From contig CAMLMI010000151.1 of NCBI GenBank assembly GCA_946480965.1, positions 1-10,400 on the forward strand: a stretch of 10,400 nt of DNA, in the 5' to 3' direction. Shown here in pieces: positions 1-8,556 of this stretch. Positions within the stretch are counted from its first letter, which is position 1. Every line of letters begins with the position of its first letter. Made by a program: the position numbers and the translations under genes. This stretch comes from an uncultured Verrucomicrobiales bacterium. GTDB taxonomy: Bacteria; Verrucomicrobiota; Verrucomicrobiae; Limisphaerales; CANJSG01. The notes below the pieces were generated by a model. It was not told the DNA's origin. It worked only from the letters and a program-made list of their open reading frames with translations, and did not search any database.

Positions 1-95
1 TGCAGGCCGCGGCGTTGCACCTCGGCCTGCAACACCGCGCTGGCCATGGGCGAGCGGCAGATGTTGCCCATGCAGACCACCAGAACCTGTTGCAT
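1..95 (-). CDS. Low-molecular-weight protein tyrosine phosphatase, N-terminal part (cut by window edge)
   Basis: The minus strand from 95 encodes the start of a low-molecular-weight protein tyrosine phosphatase, a cytoplasmic enzyme that hydrolyses phosphotyrosine, or phosphoarginine in some relatives. The first 16 residues read MQQVLVVCMGNICRSP. This is the family P-loop C-x5-R-S, with nucleophile Cys8 and phosphate-binding Arg14, placed as usual right after the first beta strand. The next residues (MASAVLQAEVQRRGL) match the first helix of the family. Only 31 codons are inside the window, so the catalytic Asp of the C-terminal DPxx loop cannot be checked. An in-frame ATG at 107 would add MLGP; the ATG at 95 fits the family start better, and neither has a clear ribosome binding site. 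The unknown gene upstream ends at 168 on the same strand. Whether this one is a phosphotyrosine phosphatase, an arginine phosphatase or an arsenate reductase-like member cannot be told from this part. Confidence 0.88.
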   Translation of the reverse strand, partial: MQQVLVVCMGNICRSPMASAVLQAEVQRRGL

Positions 96-167
96 GGGCC
101 CGAGCATAACGAGGCGCGACCCGCGCCCCTGTGCGGGCGGCGCCACCCACCCCCGCCGGTGCCGCGC

Positions 168-614
168 TCAGCGTGCCCCGGTGCCGCCCAGCGCGCGGCA
201 CTCGGGTGTGCCGTTGGCCTGGCGCAGGTCCGCGAACGACATGCCGACATGAGCCAGCTTGCGGAGATCGGATTGGCTGCGTAGCCGGTCTCGCAGCAAC
301 GCCAGCTCTCGCGCGTCCACAAGATGGAGATGCCGATCAAACGTCGAAACGGAAGCTGCTCCTTGGATAGGAACATCGATCGTTGATTTCGCCGTTCCGC
401 TGAACACCTCGATTCTCGCCCACAGGGGTTCTTTGTCCGGCAAGACAGCGTGGCGCAGTCTCCAAGCCCAGTTCCAACCCGGGCTTTCTGGAATCCATCG
501 GTCCGGCAACGGAAGATCGTTCGTAGGTATCGGATGGTTGTCAGGGAGAAGCGCTAGGTTTGGATGCCTATTCCCGAATCCGAGCCATGCTCCGATCAGA
601 ATGGCTGCCACCAT
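168..614 (-). CDS. Hypothetical membrane-anchored or exported protein, possibly with disrupted 5' end
   Basis: This is an unrecognised protein of 148 residues if read from the ATG at 614. It opens with a hydrophobic stretch (MVAAILIGAWLGFG) followed by a proline- and tryptophan-rich linker and a mixed, soluble-looking region to the end, so a single N-terminal anchor or an uncleaved signal is likely. No cysteine lipobox or catalytic motif was seen. The true start is uncertain. The frame is open upstream to a TGA at 651-653, and the codons between (LHRFAWRIGALG) supply the basic residues that normally precede such a helix, so TTG at 620 or a CTG at 650 are possible starts. Beyond the TGA the same frame continues back to an ATG at 701. 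G+C over 241-600 is about 57% by hand count, against about 65-70% in neighbouring genes, which suggests a lineage-specific or acquired gene. It lies downstream of pyruvate kinase on the same strand. Confidence 0.55.
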   Translation of the reverse strand: MVAAILIGAWLGFGNRHPNLALLPDNHPIPTNDLPLPDRWIPESPGWNWAWRLRHAVLPDKEPLWARIEVFSGTAKSTIDVPIQGAASVSTFDRHLHLVDARELALLRDRLRSQSDLRKLAHVGMSFADLRQANGTPECRALGGTGAR

Positions 615-746
615 TCCCAACGCGCCTATCCGCCAAGCGAACCGGTGCAGTCAGCGCTGCCGTCGTCCAATAAGACCGACGTTCTGGCTCGAAGGGGTCA
701 TGGGGGGGAAGTTTCCGGCGAACTCCCGTTCACCGCTACGGAGTGG

Positions 747-2189
<1,443 letters not shown>

Positions 2190-2426
2190 TCTGAAAGAAT
2201 GGTTGCAGGCCGCCGCACCGGCTCAAGCGTTTAGCGGGACCATTTCATGCTCCCGGACGTCACGGGCGAAAGGCGCGAAAACTCATTCCAGACAGTTCCT
2301 CCCGTTCGCAACCGGGGCCAAGGCGCCGCGGGCGGAAGCGGGACCGGGACCGGGCTCCAATCGCGGCGCGATCTTCCAGGCCCTATTCCGTTGTCCGTGC
2401 CGGGGGTGCCTGCTACAACCCGCCGC
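2190..2426. other. Divergent intergenic region between pyk and proC
   Basis: This 237-bp gap separates the two divergent genes. The proC side holds the promoter-like pair listed separately. On the pyk side I see only weak candidates (for example, a TTGAGC without a matching -10 at proper spacing) and no ribosome binding site before the pyk ATG. Short G+C-rich runs occur, including a tandem gggacc at about 2340-2350, but no strong hairpin, riboswitch-like fold or long open frame with protein-like composition. Confidence 0.5.
2391..2419 (+). promoter_or_regulatory. Predicted sigma70-type promoter for proC
   Basis: A TTGTCC (-35-like, 2391-2396) and a TACAAC (-10-like, 2414-2419) are separated by exactly 17 bp; each matches the consensus at 4 of 6 positions. 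Transcription would start about 7 bp after the -10 box, near 2426, which is one base before the proC ATG at 2427. The mRNA would then be leaderless or nearly so, in line with the absence of a Shine-Dalgarno sequence. This is a pattern match in a G+C-rich region, not proof. Confidence 0.38.
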
Positions 2427-3239
2427 ATGTCCGCCCAGCTGACACTCGGATTTCTCGGAGCCGGCAAGATGGCCGGCGCGCTCGCCAAGGGGCTCGTCGC
2501 CAAAGGCGTCGCCGAGCCAGGCGCGCTCTTCGCCAGCGACGTCCATCCGGGCGCGCGCGAGGCCTTCGCCAAGGACACCGGCGGCACGGCCTTTCCCACC
2601 AATCTCGAGGTCGCCTTCTCCGCCAAGGTGCTCGTGCTCGCGGTGAAGCCCGACCAGGTCGCGGCGGTCCTCGCCGAGATCAAACCCGCCTTCACCGCCG
2701 ACCATCTGCTGGTCTCCATCGCCGCCGGCATCACGCTGGAAAAGCTGGAGGCGGGGCTGCCCGTCGGGGCGCGAGTGATCCGCGTGATGCCGAACACGCC
2801 CGCGCTCGTCGGTGCGGGAGCCTCCGGCTACTCCGCCGGAACGAAGGCGCGACCGGAGGATCTCCAGACGGCGAGCGCGCTGCTCTCCGCCGTGGGCGTG
2901 GCGGTGGAGGTGAAGGAGAAGCTGCTCGACGCCGTGACCGGCCTGAGCGGCAGCGGCCCGGCCTACGGGTTCCAGATGATCGAGGCCTTGAGCGACGGCG
3001 GCGTGGCGGCGGGATTGCCGCGCGACATCGCCACCAAGCTCGCCGCGCAGACGCTGCTGGGCGCGGCCAAGATGGTGCTGGAGACCGGGCAGCATCCCGG
3101 CGCGCTCAAGGACATGGTGACGAGCCCCGGCGGCACGACCATCGAGGGCCTGCACGAGCTGGAGAAGGGCGGGCTGCGCGCGGCGTTGATGAACGCCGTG
3201 CGCGCCGCGTCGGCGAAGTCGAAGCAACTGGGCCAATAA
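2427..3239 (+). CDS. proC: Pyrroline-5-carboxylate reductase
   Basis: This is a protein of 270 residues, typical for ProC, which reduces 1-pyrroline-5-carboxylate to proline with NAD(P)H in the last step of proline synthesis. The N-terminal Rossmann motif is GFLGAGKMAG (8-17). The MPNTPA motif is at 121-126, and the segment VTGLSGSGPAY (170-180) belongs to the P5CR dimerisation domain and lines the active site. The family C-terminal stretch from His223 through SPGGTT (233-238) is also present. The frame is open upstream to 2247, but the ATG at 2427 puts the Rossmann motif at the normal distance from the N-terminus. The extra upstream residues look like translated non-coding sequence. No ribosome binding site is visible, and a predicted promoter ends 7 bp before the start. 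The transporter gene starts 4 bp after the TAA, so the two are probably co-transcribed. Confidence 0.97.
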   Translation: MSAQLTLGFLGAGKMAGALAKGLVAKGVAEPGALFASDVHPGAREAFAKDTGGTAFPTNLEVAFSAKVLVLAVKPDQVAAVLAEIKPAFTADHLLVSIAAGITLEKLEAGLPVGARVIRVMPNTPALVGAGASGYSAGTKARPEDLQTASALLSAVGVAVEVKEKLLDAVTGLSGSGPAYGFQMIEALSDGGVAAGLPRDIATKLAAQTLLGAAKMVLETGQHPGALKDMVTSPGGTTIEGLHELEKGGLRAALMNAVRAASAKSKQLGQ

Positions 3240-3243
3240 CCGC

Positions 3244-4569
3244 ATGAACTTCCCCCCGCCCTCCAGGACGCAGGCCCGCATCATCTGGTTCGGCGTGGCC
3301 ACGATGGCCGTCGGGGTGGTGGCCGCGTTCGTCTTCTTCTCCATGCTCGGGCTGAGCTGGCTGCTGCACCGGCTGAGCCCGGTGCTGCTGCCCTTGGCCA
3401 TCGCGGGCGTCGTCGCCTACCTGCTGGACCCGCTGGTGGACTGGTTGCAGACGAAGGGAGTGCCCCGGACGCGCGCCATCGTCGTGGTGTTCTTCGTCGG
3501 GGTGATGTTCGTGCTCGGGATGCTCGGCACGGTGGTGCCCCGGCTGGTGGTGGAGACCGGCGCGCTGGTCAAGGAGACGCCGACCTACACGCGAAAGCTG
3601 ATCGAAAAGGTGGAGGGCACCCGCGCGTTCCAGCGGCTGGAACCGCTCTGGCACCTCTACCTGGATTCGGCCCGGACCAACACCGCCTCCTCTCCGGCTC
3701 CCGGCGCCGACCCCGCCCCGCACGCCGCGACGTCCAGCGTCTCGACCAACCAGGCGGAAGCGGTCGCGACGAACGTGGTCGCCGCCGTGCTCGGACCGAC
3801 GGCGACCGGACAGGTGGACTCCAAACTCGTGCGGGAGATCGCGCAGTTCGTCGTGGAAAAGGGCGGCGCCGTGCTCCCAGAGGTCGGCCAGTGGATGCTG
3901 GCGCGGGTGAAGCAGGCGGCCGGGGTGCTGGGCTGGATCCTCGGCCTGGCCCTGGTGCCGATCTACGCCTTCTATTTCCTGCTGGAGAAAAAGGGCATCC
4001 AGGACAGCTGGACCAACTACCTGCCGGTGCCCGAGGGGCGGCCGAAGGAGGAGCTGGTCTTCGTGATCAACTCGGTGAACGACAGCCTCATCGTCTTCTT
4101 CCGCGGCCAGGTGCTGGTGGCGATGTGCTCCGGCATCCTGCTGACGACCGGGTTCTTCTCCATGGGGCTGAACTACGCGCTGCTGCTCGGCGTGATGGCG
4201 GGCATCCTGGGGATCATCCCCTACCTGGGCGTGGCCATGAGCCTGGTGCCCGCGACGATCCTCGCGGTCGTGCAGTTCGGCGACTGGCGGGTGGCGCTGG
4301 TGCCGGTGCTCTTCGCCGTGGTGAACGCGCTGGAGGGCTTCGTCATCTCGCCGAAGATCATCGGCGACCGCGTGGGGCTGCATCCGCTCACGATCATCAT
4401 CGCGGTGGTGGTGGGCACGACGCTGCTCGGGGGTATCCTCGGCGGCGTGCTGGCCATCCCGCTGACGGCCGCGCTGCGCGCGATCATGTCGCGCTACATC
4501 TGGCACCGGCAGGCTCAAGCAGCCGGGCAGGGAACTCCCGCAGCGTCCGCATCTCCTCCGACGACCTGA
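3244..4569 (+). CDS. AI-2E family transporter (PerM/UPF0118-type membrane protein)
   Basis: This inner-membrane protein of 441 residues belongs to the AI-2E exporter/PerM family. The N-terminal third has three hydrophobic segments (about 13-40, 45-62 and 77-99), then a soluble segment to about 215. It resumes with GWILGLALVPIYAFYFLLEK, then further helices at about 283-306, 309-345 and 352-370, and a final hydrophobic block at about 383-415. Family hallmarks are GIIPYLG, and PKIIGDRVGLHPL followed by a long glycine-rich helix. Characterised relatives export autoinducer-2 or act as cation/proton antiporters, and the substrate cannot be told from sequence. The soluble loop carries an Ala/Ser/Thr/Pro-rich insert at about 141-182 that looks disordered. 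The gene starts 4 bp after proC. Its last 28 codons overlap the hybrid kinase gene on the other strand, and that hydrophilic tail is probably dispensable. Confidence 0.92.
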   Translation: MNFPPPSRTQARIIWFGVATMAVGVVAAFVFFSMLGLSWLLHRLSPVLLPLAIAGVVAYLLDPLVDWLQTKGVPRTRAIVVVFFVGVMFVLGMLGTVVPRLVVETGALVKETPTYTRKLIEKVEGTRAFQRLEPLWHLYLDSARTNTASSPAPGADPAPHAATSSVSTNQAEAVATNVVAAVLGPTATGQVDSKLVREIAQFVVEKGGAVLPEVGQWMLARVKQAAGVLGWILGLALVPIYAFYFLLEKKGIQDSWTNYLPVPEGRPKEELVFVINSVNDSLIVFFRGQVLVAMCSGILLTTGFFSMGLNYALLLGVMAGILGIIPYLGVAMSLVPATILAVVQFGDWRVALVPVLFAVVNALEGFVISPKIIGDRVGLHPLTIIIAVVVGTTLLGGILGGVLAIPLTAALRAIMSRYIWHRQAQAAGQGTPAASASPPTT

Positions 4570-6472
4570 CCCGCTGGTCCTGCAGGGCCGAGGCCACGGT
4601 GTTCAGGAGCTGCTCGGCCGAGAAGGGCTTCACCAGGAAGCCCGCGCCCGCCTCGCCCAGCTGCTCCGTCAGCCGCGCCTGCGTGAGCCCGTCGCACATC
4701 ACGAAGATGGACGACGGCGGCACCAGCCGCTGCAGCGTGCGCACGAGCGGGAAACCGCAGAGCACCGGCAGCGTCGAATCGACGAGCACCAGCCTCAGCG
4801 AAGCCGCCTCGCGCGCGGCCACCGCCACGGCCTCCGGACCGTCGCCCGCCACAGTCACGCGGTAGCCGCTGCGTTCCAGCGTGCCCTTCAGAATCTCGGA
4901 GATGGCCGGATCGTCCTCCACCACCAGCAGGTGCTCGCCCTCGCCGCGCGGCAGGTTCGGCGCGGCGGACGCGTCGTTCCGGGCCGCTTCGCCGACCGGA
5001 ACGGCCGGCAGGAGCAGGGTGAAGATCGAGCCGCGCCCCACCTCGCTCTCCACGGAGATGTAGCCCGCGTGGCTCTCGACGATGGAGCGGACGGTGGAGA
5101 GCCCGAGGCCGGTGCCCTTGCCCACGGGCTTGGTCGTGTAGAAGGCCTCGAAGATCTGCTCCTTCACCTCGGGCGACATGCCGCAACCGGTGTCGGACAC
5201 GGTGATGCAGACGTAGTCGCCCGGCGTCGCGCCGTTGATCTGGGCGGCCAGGATGGCGTCGATGCGGCGGTTGCGCGCCTCGATCTTGAGCAGCCCCCCG
5301 TCGGCCATGGCGTCGCGGGCGTTCACGCTCAGGTTCATCAGCACCTGCTGGATCTGGGTGTTGTCGCCCCGGATCATGCCCGTGTCCGGCGCGACGGAGA
5401 CGCGCAGCTCGATGGTGGAGGGGAAGGTCTCGCGGATGATCCGCTGCAGCTCCTCGAAGACGTATTTCACCCGCAGCGGCTCGTGCCGCCCGCCCGCGCC
5501 CCGGGTGAAGGCGAGGATCTGCTGGATGATGCCCGCGCCCCGCAACGCGCTCGTCTCCATCAGCTCCACCCAGCGCTTCGAGGGATGCTCCCTGAGGTCG
5601 TCCTTCAGGAAGCGCAGCGAGGCGAGGATGGGCGTGAGGATGTTGTTCAGGTCGTGCGCGATCCCGCCCGTCAGAGTGCCGATGCTCTCCAGCCGCTGCG
5701 CCCGGAGGAACTTCGCCTGCACCAGCTTCTCGTCCGACACGTTGCGCACGTGGATCTGGATCGCCGGCTGGTCCACCCAAAGGAAGCGCCGCGCGCTCAG
5801 CTCCACGGGGAACGCCTTCCGCTCCAGGGTCACGAACTCCGTCTCCAGATACAGGTGGTCGCCCGCCGCGCCGGAAACCTTCTCCAGCCATCCGCCGAAC
5901 TCCTCGCGCCTGGCCCCGGCCACCATGTCGGCGATGTGGCCCGGCGGCTCCTTCTGGCCCGAGGCCCCGAGGAGCGCGCGCACCGCCGGATTCGCCAGCA
6001 TCAGCCCGCCGTCGAGGTGCGTGACGATCAGCCCGTCGGGCGAATGGTTGAACAGCTCGGCGAACTTTTCCCGCTCGTGCACCAGCCCCCGGAATCGGTT
6101 CAGGCGAAGCACCGAACGGACGCGCGCCTGGAGCTCCAGCCGGTCGTAGGGCTTCGTCAGGAAATCGTCCGCGCCCGACTCGAAGCCGCGCAGCCGGCTC
6201 TCCCGGTCGTCCAGCGCCGTCACCATGATGATCGGCACCTCCGCCAGCTTCGGCTCCGCGCGCAGCCGCTGGCAGACCTCGAAGCCGTCCAGATCCGGCA
6301 GCATCACGTCCAGCAGCACCAGGTCCGGCATGACCTCCGGCGCCAGCGCCAGCGCCTCGTGGCCGTCCACGGCGAAGAGCAGTTGTCCCCCGCTCCGCGC
6401 CAGCAGCGCGGCCAACACGTCGCGCCCCCGCGCGTCGTCTTCAACGATGAGTATCCTGGACGTGCGTTCCAT
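4484..6472 (-). CDS. Hybrid sensor histidine kinase, REC-PAS-HisKA-HATPase-REC
   Basis: This is a cytoplasmic hybrid kinase of 662 residues without membrane segments. The N-terminal receiver (1-125) has acidic residues Glu11, Asp12 and Asp13, phosphoacceptor Asp55, Thr85 and Lys107. A PAS-like domain covers about 135-250. The H-box RLESIGTLTGGIAHDLNN carries His273. The HATPase has the N-box NLSVNARDAM (Asn384 region), G1 box DTGCGM (427-432), the segment FEAFYTTKP, and G2 GKGTGLGLS (451-459). A second receiver (about 513-630) has Asp520, Asp521, phosphoacceptor-like Asp565 and Lys615. Its usual Ser/Thr switch position appears to be Cys593. Input would come through the N-terminal receiver and PAS, with phosphate relayed to the C-terminal receiver or an unseen partner. 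Its ATG lies inside the 3' end of the upstream kinase-like gene, so translational coupling is likely. It has no Shine-Dalgarno sequence, and no output regulator is seen nearby. Confidence 0.95.
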   Translation of the reverse strand: MERTSRILIVEDDARGRDVLAALLARSGGQLLFAVDGHEALALAPEVMPDLVLLDVMLPDLDGFEVCQRLRAEPKLAEVPIIMVTALDDRESRLRGFESGADDFLTKPYDRLELQARVRSVLRLNRFRGLVHEREKFAELFNHSPDGLIVTHLDGGLMLANPAVRALLGASGQKEPPGHIADMVAGARREEFGGWLEKVSGAAGDHLYLETEFVTLERKAFPVELSARRFLWVDQPAIQIHVRNVSDEKLVQAKFLRAQRLESIGTLTGGIAHDLNNILTPILASLRFLKDDLREHPSKRWVELMETSALRGAGIIQQILAFTRGAGGRHEPLRVKYVFEELQRIIRETFPSTIELRVSVAPDTGMIRGDNTQIQQVLMNLSVNARDAMADGGLLKIEARNRRIDAILAAQINGATPGDYVCITVSDTGCGMSPEVKEQIFEAFYTTKPVGKGTGLGLSTVRSIVESHAGYISVESEVGRGSIFTLLLPAVPVGEAARNDASAAPNLPRGEGEHLLVVEDDPAISEILKGTLERSGYRVTVAGDGPEAVAVAAREAASLRLVLVDSTLPVLCGFPLVRTLQRLVPPSSIFVMCDGLTQARLTEQLGEAGAGFLVKPFSAEQLLNTVASALQDQRVRSSEEMRTLREFPARLLEPAGARCSAT

Positions 6473-7916
6473 GTCTTTGCAGCGGGAGGATGATCTCCGC
6501 GATGACCCCGGGGCCGGGATCTCGGTTCAACAGGCGGCCGTTCCCGCCCACGTTCCACACGATGGCGGCCACGGTGGAGAGTCCGAGCCCCATGCCGGCC
6601 TCCTCCGCGGAATGTTTGCTGCCCTGGTAATACGGGGCCCAGGCGTGGGCCAGTTGGCCGGGCGAGAGCGTCACGCCGTCGTCCGCGACGCGCAGGGCGA
6701 TCTTCCCGTCCCCGCCCCGCTCCACCGTCACCGCGACGGTCGGCGTCTGGGTGGGGTGGAAGTTCCGCGCGTTCTCCAGCAGTTCCCGCAGGATCGTGGC
6801 GACGTTGTCGGACGACAGGCCCACGCGCTCCTCCAGCAGCGAAGGGTCGATGTCGAAGCGCGCCCGCGTGAGCGCGACCTCCTCGAAGAGCCGCCGCACC
6901 GCCGCCTCCAGCTCCCCGAGGCAGAAGCTCCGCCGGTGCCCCGGCTTCCGCTGCGAATCGATGTAGTTGAGGATGTCCGTCACGTCCCCCTCCAGCCGCT
7001 TCGCGCTGTCGAACCCCAGCCGCAGCAGCTCCGCCACGTCCGGATCGAAGTCCTTCGGCAGATCCGCCAGCGCCACCTCCAGGCAGCCGATCAGGCTGGC
7101 CACGGGATTGCGCAGCTTGCGCGAGACGAGGCTCTGGAACTGGAGCACCTGGCCCGAGGCCTCGATCTCCTTCGTCACGTCGCGCAGATGCAGCAGCCGC
7201 CCGTCCGAAGGATCGCCCTCCAGCTGTTCCACCCGCAGCCACGTGCTCTCGGACGAATCCGCGTCCGCCCGCACCAGATACCGCGCGTTGCCCAGCGTCA
7301 GGCGGGGGTCGTTCCACTCGTCCCACGTCACCTCCGGCTTGCGCCGGTAATGCCGCTCAGCCCAGCGCGTGAACGAGCCGCACTCCGGCGCCGGGATGTC
7401 CGCCGGAATGCCGAGAAAGAGCCTGGCCTGCCGGTTCGCGTATTGGATGTCGCCCGCGCCGTTGATCACGAGGAACCCCTCCGGCGACTGCTCCGCGATG
7501 TTCGCGAAACGCCGCCGCTCCGAGACCAGGCGCCGGTAACGGTTCAACCGCAGCACCGTCTTCACCCGCGCCCGCAGCTCCATCCGGTCATAGGGCTTGC
7601 TGATGAAATCGTCCGCCCCCGCCTCCAGCCCCTTGAACTTGGAATCCTTGTCGTCCAGCGCCGTCACCAGCATCACCGGCACCTCGCCCAGCTCGGGATC
7701 GAGCCGCAGCCGCCGGCAAACCTCGAAGCCGTCCATGTCCGGCATCATCACGTCCAGCAGGATCAGGTCCGGCTGCAGGGCCGTGGCCTGTTCGAGCGAC
7801 TGCGCGCCCGATCCGGCGAACTCCAGCCGGTGCCCCAGCGGCGTCAGCAACGCCTCCAGCGTTTCGCGCCCGCGCGGTTCGTCGTCCACGATGAGGATGG
7901 TGCTCGGTTGAGCCAT
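6441..7916 (-). CDS. REC-PAS-histidine kinase-like protein lacking the phosphoacceptor histidine
   Basis: This is a soluble protein of 491 residues with a receiver domain (1-125; Asp11, Asp12, Asp55, Thr85, Lys107), a PAS-like domain (about 135-250), an HisKA-like helical segment and an HATPase domain. The ATPase has an N-box RELLENARNFHP (Glu378, Asn382), a somewhat altered G1 box ADDGVT (Asp413) and G2 GMGLGLS (441-447). The H-box reads SLVSRKLRNP where S-H-E-L-R-N-P is expected. Arg266 (codon CGC, 7119-7121) replaces the histidine, and Lys267 replaces the acidic residue after it. The receiver and linker are closely related, without gaps, to those of the hybrid kinase encoded next. It probably binds ATP but cannot autophosphorylate in the usual way, so an allosteric or scaffold role beside the hybrid kinase is my inference. 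The ATG at 7916 has AGG 8 bp upstream (a weak ribosome binding site). The gene overlaps the next one by 32 bp. Confidence 0.93.
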   Translation of the reverse strand: MAQPSTILIVDDEPRGRETLEALLTPLGHRLEFAGSGAQSLEQATALQPDLILLDVMMPDMDGFEVCRRLRLDPELGEVPVMLVTALDDKDSKFKGLEAGADDFISKPYDRMELRARVKTVLRLNRYRRLVSERRRFANIAEQSPEGFLVINGAGDIQYANRQARLFLGIPADIPAPECGSFTRWAERHYRRKPEVTWDEWNDPRLTLGNARYLVRADADSSESTWLRVEQLEGDPSDGRLLHLRDVTKEIEASGQVLQFQSLVSRKLRNPVASLIGCLEVALADLPKDFDPDVAELLRLGFDSAKRLEGDVTDILNYIDSQRKPGHRRSFCLGELEAAVRRLFEEVALTRARFDIDPSLLEERVGLSSDNVATILRELLENARNFHPTQTPTVAVTVERGGDGKIALRVADDGVTLSPGQLAHAWAPYYQGSKHSAEEAGMGLGLSTVAAIVWNVGGNGRLLNRDPGPGVIAEIILPLQRHGTHVQDTHR

Positions 7917-8029
7917 GCCCTTGGCCTATCGGCGGAAAGGAATGCGGGCTTCAGTCCAAAACCCCAGCTCCGCCCCCGGAGCCCATCGCCTCCGGCGCGG
8001 GACGCCCTGCGCACGCCCCGCCGGGTCCG

Positions 8030-8398
8030 TCACGCCACGGGCGGCGGCGTGGTCTCCAGCACCGGCAACGTCTGCTTCAGGATCAGCGCCCCGCTGAACG
8101 CGGCCCATACCCACGCCGTGCCGAAGAGCCCCAGCGCCCGCTTCAACCACACCATCGGTTCCCCGGCCAGGCTCGCCGGTTCCATCGTCTGGTAGGCGGT
8201 CACGACCATCCAGCCGAAGACGCCCAGGAAGATCCCGAAGCCGCTGAAGGCAAGCACGAGCTGCGGCACCCCGGCCCAACGCCTCGCCCAATACGTGCCC
8301 AGCCCCGGACACGCCGCCACGTTCACCAGCAGGCACAGCAGCGCCTCCTTCCGGTTAAGCGGACGCAGCGGGCTGCGGATTCCCGGGAGCTTGGGCAT
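8030..8398 (-). CDS. Small hypothetical membrane protein, three predicted helices
   Basis: This is an unrecognised protein of 122 residues from the ATG at 8398. Three hydrophobic segments lie at about 19-36, 44-69 and 88-107, with a basic N-terminus ([15 protein letters not shown]) that suggests the N-terminus stays in the cytoplasm. [15 protein letters not shown] segment at 30-43 sits between the first two helices and contains the only Cys-Pro-Gly, which could be a structural turn. No catalytic motif is visible. A GTG at 8422 in the same frame would add eight polar residues; I prefer the ATG. Neither start has a convincing ribosome binding site. The gene ends 113 bp before the kinase-like gene on the same strand, so it may lie in the same transcript, but a functional link to signalling is unproven. 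Confidence 0.7.
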   Translation of the reverse strand: MPKLPGIRSPLRPLNRKEALLCLLVNVAACPGLGTYWARRWAGVPQLVLAFSGFGIFLGVFGWMVVTAYQTMEPASLAGEPMVWLKRALGLFGTAWVWAAFSGALILKQTLPVLETTPPPVA

Positions 8399-8556
8399 GG
8401 GCCGAGAATAACCGGGCTCCACCGCCTTGCCCAGCCGTCAGGCAGGTCGCCCAGCGTCATGCGCCGAGGCAACGGCTCCTCTTGAAACGCGCGGCCGCCG
8501 ACGCCGGACGTGACTTGCGGCCGTGGGCCGGGCAGTTTCTCCCGACCAAAGGACGT
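8399..8556. other. Intergenic region between divergent genes
   Basis: These 158 bp separate the start of the small membrane protein (minus) from the start of the RNA ligase (plus) and should hold both promoters. I found no -35/-10 pair that I would defend on either strand. A 7-bp inverted repeat, cggccgc at 8492-8498 with gcggccg at 8517-8523 (18-bp spacer), could be an operator or a weak hairpin, but in sequence this G+C-rich such a repeat may be chance. Alternative in-frame starts for both neighbours (GTG 8422, TTG 8482) also lie here. Confidence 0.4.

Noticed and set aside
131..165. Possible hairpin gcggcgcc / ggtgccgc downstream of the small unknown gene
   Set aside because: It needs a G-T pair, has a 13-base loop and no T tract, and G+C-rich sequence makes such repeats common, so it was not called as a terminator.
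701..746. Bulged inverted repeat (gggagtt / aacttccc on the minus strand) after the pyk stop, as a terminator
   Set aside because: The stem is short and bulged and is followed by a C tract rather than T residues.
2190..2260. Promoter for pyk, with TTCGCC-17 bp-TGAAAT or TTGAGC as candidates
   Set aside because: The -35 matches are weak (3 of 6) or lack a -10 box at a usable distance, so no site is called.
8323..8460. Minus-strand reading from an ATG at 8460 that gives a protein-like [17 protein letters not shown] peptide
   Set aside because: It is out of frame with the small membrane protein, ends after 45 codons in Arg/Cys-rich sequence and overlaps the better-supported frame. A frameshift joining the two cannot be excluded but has no other support.
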